Assembly: GCA_030141605.1 (NCBI GenBank)
Contig: JAQGDQ010000096.1
Location: 1 to 64,000 of the forward strand
Source of the DNA: Tubiluchus corallicola
Taxonomy: Eukaryota; Priapulida; Priapulimorpha; Priapulimorphida; Tubiluchidae
Direction of reading: 5' to 3'
Length of the DNA: 64,000 bases
Shown: positions 24,801-32,000 of the stretch, piece by piece
How the letters are laid out: each line of letters opens with the position of its first letter
Numbering within the stretch: position 1 is the stretch's first letter
Position numbers and translations under genes: made by a program
Notes under the pieces: model-generated
Told to the model about the DNA's origin: nothing
The model's input: the letters and a program-made list of their open reading frames with translations, nothing else
The model's database searches: none

Positions 24801-27800
24801 GTCTCATCCAAGGATCAAAGTTGCGAGTTGTTTTCAACGGCTCAGCAAAGCCTACCATTGGCCTCAGCATCAACGATTGTCTGGTAACAGGTCCCAACAT
24901 GCTCAGCGACCTTTTAGCCATTCTGGTACGTTTCCGCAGTCACCAAATTGGTCTAATTGCTGATATCGAGAAAGCCTTCCTGATGATTGGAATCTCGTCT
25001 ACAGATCGAGAGTTTCTCAAATTCATTTGGGACTTGGACGGCAAACAGCACGTCAGCAGATTTGCCAGACTTCCCTTTGGGCTTTCTGCAAGCCCCGCCA
25101 TTCTTCATGCCATCATTGCGATGCATCTAGACAGCCTACCGGCGACTTCAACAGTCACCTCTCTTAGGCACAACATGTATGTCGACAATCTCGTATCCGG
25201 TTGCGACTACGAAACCGACATCGATTCATTCAAATCTGAAGCTATTCAAGCCTTCGCCAGTGCCGGCATGAACCTTCGTGCTTGGCAGACTTCTTCCTCT
25301 TCTACAAGAGAACGGTGGGAGTGCAACTCTGATGACTTTACCAAAGTTCTTGGCCTCAGCTGGTGCCATCAATCTGATACCATAGCCGCCAGCCTGAAGC
25401 TTTCATCTGAACCTCCCATCACTAAGCGTCAATTGCTAGCCGAAATCTCCAAGATTTTCGAATCTCTGGGATTTATTTCCCCCTTCACCATACGTCTCAG
25501 GATTCTCTTTCAGTCACTCTGGAGAAGGTCACTCAACTGGGAAGATGAACTACCTTCCAGTACTGCAGTACAATGGGGTCGTTTCATTGAGGAAACACAG
25601 CAACACGAATCCAGGATACACTTTCCTCGATACGTACCAATGACTTCACACTCTGAACTTCACATCTTTTGTGATTCTAGTGAGGCAGCTTATGCAGCTG
25701 TTGCGTACATCAAGACAGACACCAATGTCGACTTACTCATTTCGAAGAGCAAACTAGCCCCACTTAAACCACAGACTCTGACTCTTCCACGTTTAGAGCC
25801 GATGGCTGCTCTTCTTGGGGCTCGTCTAGGGACTTACATCCAGCAGCATGTACCAGTCCTATCATCATGTCTCAGACATTTCTACTCGGACTCAATGGTA
25901 ACACTCGGATGGATACGCAGTATGCCAAAAGACGTGTTCGTGAGGAATCGAGTTCGTGAGATCCACACACTCTCGCAAGCATGCGAGTGGTCTCACGTAC
26001 CTAGTTCGCAGAATCCCGCAGATCTGCCAACTCGAGGTTGCAAGCTACTCTACTTGCAACACCTGGACCTTTGGAGACATGGTCCACCTTTTCTCACACT
26101 CAGGGAGGAGTCGGACTACTCTGTCTGCGAACAGAAGTCCTCCACTTTGTTCACTGCAACAACTCCTCTTACAGATTCAGAGAAGACACCACTTTTTCCT
26201 GTGGACCGATGGTCTTCCTTACACCGAGCTATAAACATAACCTCTTATGTGCTCAGATTCGTTCATAATTCACGACTCATCAAGTCAACTCGCGTCGGCG
26301 GACCACTTACGCCACACGAGTTAGCAAATGCTACTGGCTCCCAAAGCCTCACAGGACTGTCAAGAAGATTCTTCAGAAGTGCGTTTCCTGCAAGAAGCTT
26401 CAAGGACGACCATACACTTCTACTGAAGGCAGTCTTCCACCATTCAGAGTCACAGAAGTGCGACCATTTGCGCATACTGGACTTGATCACTTCGGCCCAT
26501 TGTATCTTGGCGACCAGACCAAATCATGGGTTCTTCTGTTCACATGTGCCGTCACTAGAGCCGTACACATGGAAGTTGTCACCTCACTCAATGAGAAGGA
26601 CCCGGGACTAGCTATTCGTCGGTTCTTAGCACGCCGTGGACCCGCACAATTCTACAGCGACAACGCTCGATCATTCGTCAGCTTGGCGAAACACATGCAG
26701 AGGAGTCTAACCTGGACCTTCATCCCTGAAGCTGCACCCTGGTGGGGAGGTTACTGGGAAAGACTCATCGGAACTATCAAACGTTCTTGTCGCAAGACAC
26801 TTGGCAGCACATCTTTATCTCTGACTGAACTCACCACAGTGGTCACAGAGTTAGAGGAACGCATCAATCGGCGCCCTCTCGTTTTGTCCGGAGATGAACC
26901 TTTGACTCCAGGACACTTCATCTTTGGAGCTACTCCACCAGCACTTTTGGACATAGGCATCCACGATTCACCACCTCCTGAAGATCTACAGAGGAGATGG
27001 AAACATCGTCTCACCATTAGCACACATCTTTGGTCCAGATGGAGGAACGAGTACCTTCTATCCTTACGACAATGGAGAACCAAGACAAGATCTCCAGCTA
27101 CTCCGAAGGAAGGAGACATCGTTCTCGTCCATTCCAAGCCTCTACCTCGATGGCGTTGGCCACTAGGGAGGATCGAATCACTGATTCCCGGTCGAGACGG
27201 AAATCCACGAGCCGCCTACATCAGGAGTCACGGACGCCTTACTCGCCGTCCCCTTTGTCTCCTCTACCCCTTAGAATGCACCTGATCTTTAATGACATAC
27301 CTCCTAATTTGCATTGTTTCATTTATTTGACATTTTGTATTGTATTGACATGTATTGAAACTCTAATTATTTTCGTTTCAAGGTGGGAGGATGTGAAAGT
27401 TATAACTGTATATTTAGGTGCTGCCATCTATTGATTCGTTACTTTAAACATTTACTAGTTGAATTCACCCCTTAATGCAATTGTATGTTCCAATGAATAT
27501 TCAAACTCACTGTATCTCCCCTATTTTTTTGTAAATGGGATATGTGAAGCCATGTTTTTGCATAGTTCTTTACATATATAAACTGGCTAGATTCCACTTC
27601 TAGCCACTGTCTACTCATTCGTGATCACTGCAGGACACGCTGGTCCTCAGTGTAGCAGTCATGCAACACTATAACTATATAACTATGTAGTGCAATAAAA
27701 GTATTTTAGTTTGTGCAAATATTTAATCTTGTGTTTAGTTGTTTATACCAGTGTTCAATTTCGTCTTCGCAAATATATTTCACAGATATCAAAGAACTGA

Positions 27801-30800
27801 CAATTGATGAAATTGTCAACTTTATGAAGGAACAATTTGACCCGAATCTTTTCATACTGCGTGAACGTTTCAAGTTCTGGAGTAACATGCAAAGGAAGCC
27901 AGGCGAAACTACATGTGACTTTTCTTCAATCCAAAACCCACTAGATGAAGCTGTGAGACAGAGGTTCATATGCTCAATCAATAACGAAGCTGTTTTGAAG
28001 GCTGTCTTCAAAATCAAGGATGAACAGCTGACTTTCGCCCGTGCTATCCAAATCGCTGCCGATCTGTGGTGACTACTCAGTCGGCATCAACGATCAGCTA
28101 GAGGACCACCGTCATCCAATGCCACTCCTAGAGGAACTGATGCAGAAGCTGGGAGGCGCATACGGCTACACGAACATCGACCTTGCTGATGCCTACAACC
28201 AGATTAAGCTGGCACCCAAGAGTCAACGCAGGCTGACGACGACGACGGGAGGCAAATGGTGAAGACATGGACACGGTGTGTGCCATTAAAGTTCTCAGTC
28301 TTCAAGTCAAGCCTATGGATGCCAACATCCTCCGACAAGAGTCCGGGAAAGATCCAGTGCTAGCTACGGTCATGTGCTACGTCCGAGAAGGATGGCCGCC
28401 CAAGCACGCTGAGATCAACGAAGAAGTCGAAAAGTTCCGGAAGTTGTCGGATTCACTCAGTATCTGCCACGGATGCCTCATCCATGGATCAAGAGTTGTG
28501 ATTCCACAAAGCCTGCAGTCCAAGATCCTGGATCTTCTGCATATCGGGCATTTCGGCATGGAACGCATGAAACAGTTGGCAAGAACTGCTGTCTACTGGC
28601 CCGGTATCGATGCGGCTATCGAGATGGCTAGCAACGATGTGACTCATGCGGAGAACATCAGAACAAGCCATCCAAGCCTGCAGTTCACCCATGGATGCTA
28701 CCAGAGAAGCCGTGGAGCCGCTTACACCTATATCACGCCATAAACTTCATGGGTACGAACTGGCTGGTGATCACGGATGCTTACTCAACGTATCCATGCA
28801 TTCACCCTACGTCTTCCTCGTCCACTAGAGCCACTCTAGATCTGCTGGAAGAGGACTTTGCTCACTTCGAATTACCTCACACGTTGGTCACAGACAATGC
28901 ATCAACCTTCATGTCTAATGAGTTCCATAGCTGGTGCAGAGAACGTGGGATCACACATCTCACAGGAGCACCATACCATCCAGCTACCAACGCAGCAGCA
29001 TACCGATTGGTGCAGACATTTAAGCAACCACTCAGAAAATCTTCTCTGCCCCCAAAGCAAGCTCTTCAAGAGTTTCTGATGCAGTTCCAGAGAACACCGA
29101 CATCCTGTGGATTCTCTCCGAGTGAACTCTTGATATCTCGGCAGATACGGACAAGGATCGACACCTTGCTACCCTCGCCAGTGCACACAGCTCGGGGCAA
29201 GCAATCCAAGGAGTCATCTCGCTGCACTCCAGACTCGGGAGGTGTCGCCAAGGTCACCCAGCAGTACAAGGCTGGAGAGCCTGTCTATACTCTGTACTAT
29301 GACCTCGTCGAGACGGACATCCCCGATGGGTACCAGCGGTCATCAAGAAAGCTTTGGGTACTCGCTGCTTCAACGTTCTCACGGTCCAGTGTGGAGACGA
29401 CACTGGGAACAGCTACATCCGTGCTACGCTTCTACGAGCCTGGTGAGGAGACGGATTTTTCTTCTGAGCTTCCACCTGATCATCCAATGGAGAACCTGGA
29501 AGAACTGCCAGAAACCCTGAAGCAGACCGGAGCACCTCAGCCCATGTCCGAGACCAAGCCGCATGTGCCTGAGTATGGACCGGACAACCCCAGACGATCC
29601 AAGAGGACACCCAAGCCGAGGGAGAGACTTTGTTGCTGATGCTTTGGAGACAGCATCAATTTCGGTGGGGAGGTGTTGTGGAGATCGCTGGCATCAATTA
29701 GAATTGCATAGAACATAGTAGAATGTTCCATCGGAATGACCGTCTTACCATCTGGATTGTTCTCGAACATTTGTTCGAGAAGTTTCTACAACGCGCTATA
29801 TAAGGCGAAGCAGGCTGCCGGCAAGGGGATATCGCACACACACGGCACACAGAGCACGCAGACCTCACGGATGTAATACTTACATTTTTAGATATACTTA
29901 AACGTTTTCCAGATTTTCACGTTTATTGTAATCATTTCAACGTTCCTTCATCTTTGTGTTTCAGAATTCTCGCTAAATAAAGTAGTAATATTTAACGGTT
30001 TTCTGGTTTTCTCTACGAGCCTTCCGAGAGAAACAAAACACAACACAGTCATAGCATTGAACTTGTTATCTAAAGATCTCAGCAATGTCACTTTTTTGCA
30101 TTTCTTCTGTTTGGTCATATTTAATAGCTATGGTCCATTCCATGAAAAACAATAATCCACGCATTGCAATTTTATATTAAGTGACTGTAATAATGTTATT
30201 CCACACAATGGTGTGCTGACCAAGGTGAAGCAAATGTGCTGGACACCTATTTATGCTTGCTGTTTTATTTTTTACCCAAGGCCACTAACTTCATCGTGGT
30301 CAATGGTAGGAAGCTCATCTATTGATAGGAAAGGTCACTTTAGTGGTACTACTGTGTACCAAATGTTTTTTTGAATATTGGCAGTCCTGTTTTCTTTGTT
30401 TTTTTTTCGATAAAACATTTCACCTTTTGCAGCTTTTGGCATTATTACAGGGTTATTGATTTTTCTACACGGTCTTGAATGTTTCAGTTTTGTTTGAACG
30501 TTTGTGTTAAGTTTGTTAACAATTTAAACATTTAAATTTTATGTCTGTGAAAATATGTCCCTCCCATGTTTATCCATATGTAGTAGTTGATATTAAAAAA
30601 ACAGTTCAGGCTTTGCAAAAAGAAACGGAAGGTAGAGAAGCAAGAAAAGAGGCAGTACAGTAAAGTCGATGTATGTAAAGTGAACTAAAATATTGTCATT
30701 ACTGCAGTTTAGTTTTGGATTAATAAACGAATTATTCTCTGTTCTGAAGTGTTTGTCAAAGTATACGAAAACCGTCTTTTCTCTTACTTTACGACTCTAC

Positions 30801-31935
30801 ACTTTACGATCCGACCGAAATCTACAATTCATTACAGCAACAGAATTAGCAACTATTTTTGTAACATAAAAAATTTGTTTCCATCTCCTGAACATCTAGT
30901 TCAAGATTTTTTTTACTAATTTTATTTAATATTAAAATAGGTATTGTCAGTGTATTATGCTAGCAAATGGTCACGTGTGGAGCATTGCATTCATTCTTTT
31001 TAACGCTTAGTTAAATTTAACTGCAGCACTTTTACTGGTTTTTCTAATTTAATTACAATTTTCCCTGTACATTTATAGATTGAAAATATACGTCGAAGAC
31101 ACAACTATTTGCCATTTATTGTCGAATTATTCAAGATTTTGGCAAAGGAGGGGCAGTTGGTTTCGCTCTATGAAAAGGTATGCGTTTAGATTAGGTTTAT
31201 AGAAAAATGAAGCATTAAGTAAGGTATTACCTAATGTACATGCACTCCCAACTACATTGCCCAGCACTGAACCAGAAGCATTGAATGAGAATGTATGAGT
31301 CATGTTTAGGTAAATGAATAAGTTTTGGATTAGCACAGTTTCAACCTCAGTGGTTTAGTTGTAATACTGAAAGGTTCTTTATGATGTGCTTTTGTGGTGA
31401 AGTGCTGTAGTCTACCTAATGAGAAACACTTAGTTGACTTGGATTGCAAAATGGCACTGGTTTTGATCAGGGTATAAATACTAACACCTAAGTAATCATG
31501 TGTAATAAATGAAAGCGATACTGTATTAGAGCTATATGACATTTTTCTAGAATTTAACCCCACTAGAGTCGTAATCGCTATCACTATTCATAATACAGTT
31601 TATGACACAAAGCAACAGTGATAACATAACATAGTTGATAATGCGATTGTATCATAAACCAACTCTGCTGTTTTGCTGTACTTTAAAGTTGTAGCTTGAA
31701 ACAAGAAATAAATCTAACTCATTTGTATAGGGCAGATATAAGCATAATGCTACCTTATGAAAAATTGGAAAACTATAATTGCCTCAGTTTGAAAGCTGAA
31801 GGATTCAATTGATTAAATTTCATTCTTTGTCTATTTAGCAGTTATATTTAATCTGATATTTGCAATCATTTTTAGGCCAAGCAGAAAACAGCTGAAAAAT
31901 CCAGCAAAGAAAAGCCAAATGTGGTGCCAAACTGA
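9795..31935 (+). CDS. UCHL5: Ubiquitin C-terminal hydrolase L5 (UCH37), whole gene, 9 coding exons
   Basis: A cysteine deubiquitinase that trims ubiquitin chains at the proteasome (bound to RPN13/ADRM1) and is also found with the INO80 complex. Exons: 9795-9873, 13230-13293, 14676-14781, 15272-15397, 16212-16404, 17333-17499, 20896-20988, 31079-31177, 31876-31935. All have GT-AG borders and joining phases, giving 328 residues against 329 in human. The UCH domain (about 1-227) keeps the oxyanion Gln83, nucleophile Cys89 (NNACATQA), His165 (DAFHFVAY) and Asp180 (YELDG). Residues about 246-328 form the C-terminal ULD/DEUBAD region with the conserved RRHNYLPF block and a Lys-rich tail. Start choice: the first ATG of the conserved N-terminus GDWCLIESDPGVF. 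Introns carry LINE, Helitron-like and nested LTR insertions, all outside exons. Confidence 0.96.
10070..11135 (+). pseudogene. Degenerate LINE in UCHL5 intron 1
   Basis: The + strand shows the RT catalytic block as QAFADDYQLHLSF near 10170, followed by NCIEDIRKWMCAFHLKLNDA. A broken C-terminal part lies further on (FRTLSNRFKNRLKRTLKKH at about 10815-10880). The 3' end, GTGCTATACAAAATAATAAT, resembles the tail of L2/CR1-like LINEs. Several stops and frame changes make it inactive. Confidence 0.75.
11201..11996 (+). mobile_element. Helitron-like non-autonomous unit, copy 1
   Basis: A GC-rich 796-bp unit in AT-rich surroundings. It begins CTCTTATATTAATATTCTTGG with a TA microsatellite and ends in CTAG followed by T. 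A perfect 7-bp-stem hairpin (CGCAAAA-TC-TTTTGCG, 11968-11983) lies 9 bases before the CTAG. A subterminal hairpin plus CTRR end and no inverted repeats are the marks of Helitrons. No Rep/helicase coding is present. Copy 2 follows immediately. The 5' 'TC' expected for Helitrons is clear only in copy 2. Confidence 0.65.
11997..12803 (+). mobile_element. Helitron-like non-autonomous unit, copy 2 (head-to-tail)
   Basis: It starts TCTCTTATATTAAT directly after the CTAG of copy 1, and ends with the same hairpin (12775-12790), spacer and CTAG (12800-12803) followed by T. The two units are alike along their whole length, with small indels and substitutions (for example GGTGGGTGTCATAGG against GGTGGGTGTAGTAGG). 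Both contain many CpG sites. Open frames inside are out of step between copies, so they are not genes. Confidence 0.65.
13060..13200 (+). pseudogene. Short RT remnant just before UCHL5 exon 2
   Basis: A frame reads SSRQGIALSPLLFSIYLDVF, which fits reverse-transcriptase motif B (QGxxLSPLLFxxYLD). No FADD block follows in frame. The fragment stops within about 30 bp of the UCHL5 exon 2 acceptor. Confidence 0.6.
13230..13293 (+). CDS. UCHL5: UCHL5 exon 2
   Basis: A 64-bp exon between TTGTAG and GTAAAA. It reads VQGVQVEELWSLDPDRLKQL, matching the ubiquitin-contacting segment that follows GFG in the family. Too short to be found by open frame alone; the phases (1 in, 2 out) fit exons 1 and 3 exactly. 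Confidence 0.93.
13294..14675 (+). other. UCHL5 intron 2, no recognised element
   Basis: AT-rich intron sequence. A 70-codon minus-strand frame at 14305-14517 resembles nothing known. Confidence 0.5.
14676..14781 (+). CDS. UCHL5: UCHL5 exon 3
   Basis: Encodes residues 49-83 (PVHGLIFLFKW to FFAKQ), flanked by TTGCAG and GTAACA. The last residue, Gln83, is the oxyanion-hole glutamine. It leaves phase 0. Confidence 0.96.
15272..15397 (+). CDS. UCHL5: UCHL5 exon 4 (active-site Cys)
   Basis: Encodes residues 84-125, starting VINNACATQAILSILLNC; Cys89 is the catalytic nucleophile. Borders are AATAG|GTA and CCT|GTAAGT, phase 0 on both sides. It ends with the LQFKEFSQGLDPP segment before the active-site crossover loop. 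Confidence 0.96.
16212..16404 (+). CDS. UCHL5: UCHL5 exon 5 (active-site His and Asp)
   Basis: Encodes residues 126-189 plus one base. It contains NSFARQNMFEFD, His165 in DAFHFVAY and Asp180 in GRLYELDGLK. The acceptor is TTTCAG and the donor GTAAGT. Confidence 0.97.
17263..17302 (+). repeat. (TTA)n tract at a LINE-like tail, upstream of exon 6
   Basis: The AAATAAAATTATTTATTATTATT sequence is a short TTA microsatellite of the kind found at LINE 3' ends. It lies about 30 bp before the UCHL5 exon 6 acceptor and adds to its T-rich context. Confidence 0.6.
17333..17499 (+). CDS. UCHL5: UCHL5 exon 6
   Basis: Encodes the end of the UCH fold and the start of the coiled linker (residues 190-245), including WLDLVRPVLERRINKYSDDE and FNLMTIVSDRK. 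The acceptor is TTCTAG after a T-rich tract, the donor GTAAGC. A (TTA)n tract lies just upstream. Confidence 0.97.
17500..19059 (+). other. UCHL5 intron 6, first part, no recognised element
   Basis: AT-rich intron DNA. Nothing coding is supported. Confidence 0.4.
19060..20050 (+). repeat. Degenerate duplicated repeat block in UCHL5 intron 6
   Basis: A segment starting AGCGTCGTTCACAATTGACT (19105) recurs as AGCGTCGCTGATGAATGACT (19761) with its downstream sequence. Inside, a roughly 107-bp unit (CCACCTGAGGTCACTCAAAG ... AAGCTTGGGTTG) appears at 19541 and 19648, and again in more diverged form near 19895. All copies are diverged and not coding. Confidence 0.65.
20896..20988 (+). CDS. UCHL5: UCHL5 exon 7
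   Basis: Ninety-three bases between CATAG and GTATTT, coding DAGMETEDIAREVSELNSLI and then an EEEKIRKYK helix (residues 246-276). It matches the helical linker of UCH37 that precedes the RPN13-binding tail. Confidence 0.92.
21289..21293 (+). other. Target-site duplication (left) of the Gypsy-type element
   Basis: CAGTC directly before the 5' LTR is repeated at 30046-30050 directly after the 3' LTR. A 5-bp duplication is usual for Gypsy-class integrases. Confidence 0.85.
21294..21627 (+). mobile_element. Gypsy-type 5' LTR (334 bp)
   Basis: Begins TGTTGTGGAGATC and ends CACAACA, a 7-bp inverted terminus. It carries CTATATAAGG as a TATA box near 21390, and AATAAA at 21557-21562 as a polyadenylation signal. 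Compared with the 3' LTR (372 bp) it lacks a segment holding a 22-bp palindrome upstream of the TATA box, plus a smaller stretch of CACA repeat. It also differs at several single bases, so the insertion is older than the BEL/Pao element nested in it. Confidence 0.93.
21633..21650 (+). promoter_or_regulatory. Gypsy-type primer binding site
   Basis: TGGCGCAGTCGACAGGAT begins five bases after the 5' LTR. It would pair with a tRNA 3' end of ATCCTGTCGACTGCGCCA form, which I associate with tRNA-Ser; the tRNA identity is from memory. Confidence 0.65.
21690..22137 (+). pseudogene. Gypsy-type gag, 5' part
   Basis: The frame starts MAEQMGALIKLLRQQMDQQA and continues as a Gln-rich coiled coil. A one-base frame change near 21940 moves the reading frame to FDSLSELWPNYWSRFRTF, a typical capsid beginning (SELWxxYWxRF). 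The gene is then cut at codon SPSKD by the BEL/Pao insertion and resumes at 27785 in the same frame. The Gag protein would form the element's RNA-packaging particle. The copy cannot be expressed intact. Confidence 0.85.
22133..22137 (+). other. Target-site duplication (left) of the BEL/Pao element
   Basis: GATAT precedes the BEL/Pao 5' LTR and is repeated at 27785-27789 after the 3' LTR. Removing one copy and the insert rejoins the Gypsy gag frame. Confidence 0.93.
22138..22530 (+). mobile_element. BEL/Pao 5' LTR (393 bp)
   Basis: Begins TGTGAAAG and ends TTTCACA (7-bp inverted terminus). TATATAA at 22321-22327 and AATAAA at 22440-22445 are candidate promoter and polyadenylation signals. It differs from the 3' LTR at only three positions by eye, so the element inserted recently. 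Confidence 0.96.
22533..22550 (+). promoter_or_regulatory. BEL/Pao primer binding site (tRNA-Tyr type)
   Basis: TGGTCCTTCGAGCCGGAT starts two bases after the LTR. It is complementary to the 3' end of animal tRNA-Tyr (CCGGCTCGAAGGA plus CCA), which would prime minus-strand synthesis. Confidence 0.85.
22608..23027 (+). pseudogene. BEL/Pao gag N-terminal region
   Basis: A 139-residue frame from MTEQVEKTKRVRRALRSS through an acidic, helix-rich segment, as expected for the start of a Pao Gag. It ends at a TAA, while the conserved continuation (KLILPKFDGQILEWLAFW) lies in the -1 frame. The switch falls around the TTT of 23006-23008. Either a base is missing in a T run or a frameshift is used; a missing base is simpler. 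The start is placed at 22608 because it is the first ATG after the primer site. Confidence 0.75.
23015..26331 (+). pseudogene. BEL/Pao gag-pol: capsid, zinc knuckle, protease, RT, RNase H
   Basis: One long frame (first ATG 23120, stop after 26611; residues counted from that ATG). In order: capsid (DUF1759-like), a CCHC knuckle C210-C213-H217-C222 and a second Cys/His motif (CQECGSLHHTLLH). Next come a retropepsin with D298-S-G (LLLDSGSEETYIS), RT with IADIEKAF and MYVDN (686-690), and RNase H with FCDSS, LPRLEP, FYSDS and NPADLPTRG. The RT box is YVDN rather than YVDD. From about 26320 the frame is no longer homologous to Pol: an internal deletion joins it to the integrase in another frame. 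The residues after the junction are out-of-frame. Confidence 0.93.
26332..27285 (+). pseudogene. BEL/Pao integrase, N-terminally deleted
   Basis: The frame is open from YWLPKPHRTVKKILQKCVSC; only the CC half of the HHCC zinc finger remains. Then HTGLDHFGPLYLG gives the first catalytic Asp, QFYSDNARSF the second, and GGYWERLIG the Glu. The C-terminus (RWRNEYLLSLRQW ... LVHSKPLPRWRWPLGR) is the DUF5641-like domain of Pao integrases. The linker from RNase H and the HH half of the finger are missing, and this part lies in a different frame from the preceding pol, so the copy cannot make a full polyprotein. Confidence 0.92.
27286..27391 (+). other. BEL/Pao 3' untranslated segment with polypurine tract
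   Basis: AGGTGGGAGGA at 27381-27391 sits directly before the 3' LTR and is the likely plus-strand primer. The rest is AT-rich with no env-like frame. Confidence 0.8.
27392..27784 (+). mobile_element. BEL/Pao 3' LTR (393 bp)
   Basis: The same length as the 5' LTR, with three visible substitutions (GGACACGCTGG against GGACATGCTGG, and two in the last 20 bases). It ends TTTCACA followed by the GATAT duplication. Confidence 0.96.
27785..28067 (+). pseudogene. Gypsy-type gag, 3' part
   Basis: Continues the gag frame after the BEL/Pao insert: KELTIDEIVNFMKEQFDPN, then RFKFWSNMQRKPGETTCDF and a RFICSINNEAVLKAVFKIK segment, a standard Gypsy capsid region. The homology stops at IQIAADL. The gag end, zinc knuckle, protease and the start of RT are deleted. 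Confidence 0.88.
28066..28250 (+). pseudogene. Gypsy-type RT fragment
   Basis: Encodes CGDYSVGINDQLEDHRHPMP and then YGYTNIDLADAYNQIKLAP, the palm start with the first catalytic Asp (DLADAYNQ). It is fused to gag on the left. On the right it runs through a GACGACGACG stretch into an integrase-proximal region, so most of RT and all of RNase H are gone. Confidence 0.88.
28267..29638 (+). pseudogene. Gypsy-type integrase, catalytically broken
   Basis: Starts in the tether region, then the HHCC finger: HIGHFGMERMKQLARTAVYWPG, and after a frame change near 28636 CDSCGEH. The core reads LHLYHAINFMGTNWLVITDAYS, LVTDNASTF and HPATNAAAYRLVQTF. By family comparison the first Asp (28731-28733) and the Glu (29001-29003) are both Tyr. 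Only the middle Asp remains, so the enzyme would be dead even without the frame break. The C-terminus ends in a RRSKRTPKPRERLC-type tail and a TGA at 29638. Confidence 0.9.
29664..29673 (+). promoter_or_regulatory. Gypsy-type polypurine tract
   Basis: GGTGGGGAGG directly precedes the 3' LTR and is the probable plus-strand primer site. Confidence 0.75.
29674..30045 (+). mobile_element. Gypsy-type 3' LTR (372 bp)
   Basis: Begins TGTTGTGGAGATCGC and ends CACAACA, followed by the CAGTC target duplication. It contains the palindrome at 29760-29781, a TATATAA box at 29797-29803 and an AATAAAG signal near 29974. It is the fuller of the two LTRs. Confidence 0.93.
29760..29781 (+). promoter_or_regulatory. 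Heat-shock-element-like palindrome in LTR
   Basis: TTCTCGAACATTTGTTCGAGAA has two 10-bp inverted arms around TT. Each arm contains a TTCnnGAA dyad, the core unit bound by heat shock factor. It ends 15 bp before the TATA box of the 3' LTR. A further GAATGTTC dyad lies upstream near 29730. The palindrome is missing from the 5' LTR. Confidence 0.55.
30046..31078 (+). other. UCHL5 intron 7, distal part
   Basis: AT-rich intron DNA between the Gypsy 3' LTR duplication and exon 8. No coding or element signal is seen. Confidence 0.5.
31079..31177 (+). CDS. UCHL5: UCHL5 exon 8
   Basis: Encodes residues 277-309, IENIRRRHNYLPFIVELFKI and on to SLYEK, the most conserved part of the ULD/DEUBAD region. 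Flanked by TTATAG and GTATGC. It lies 10.1 kb from exon 7 because of the nested LTR elements. Confidence 0.95.
31876..31935 (+). CDS. UCHL5: UCHL5 exon 9 and stop codon
   Basis: Encodes the last 19 residues, AKQKTAEKSSKEKPNVVPN, and a TGA stop at 31933-31935. The lysine-rich tail is equivalent to the KEKE-type end of UCH37 and is less conserved in sequence, as expected. Confidence 0.9.
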   Translation, partial: AKQKTAEKSSKEKPNVVPN

Positions 31936-32000
31936 AAGGTAGCTCTATTTACTCACTGCACATTTTACTGCGATTTATGCTCAATACTTTACTTCTTCAA
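31936..32000 (+). other. UCHL5: UCHL5 3' UTR start (end not located)
   Basis: Follows the TGA stop. No AATAAA lies close by; the next candidates fall inside later repeats, so the polyadenylation site cannot be placed. Confidence 0.4.
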
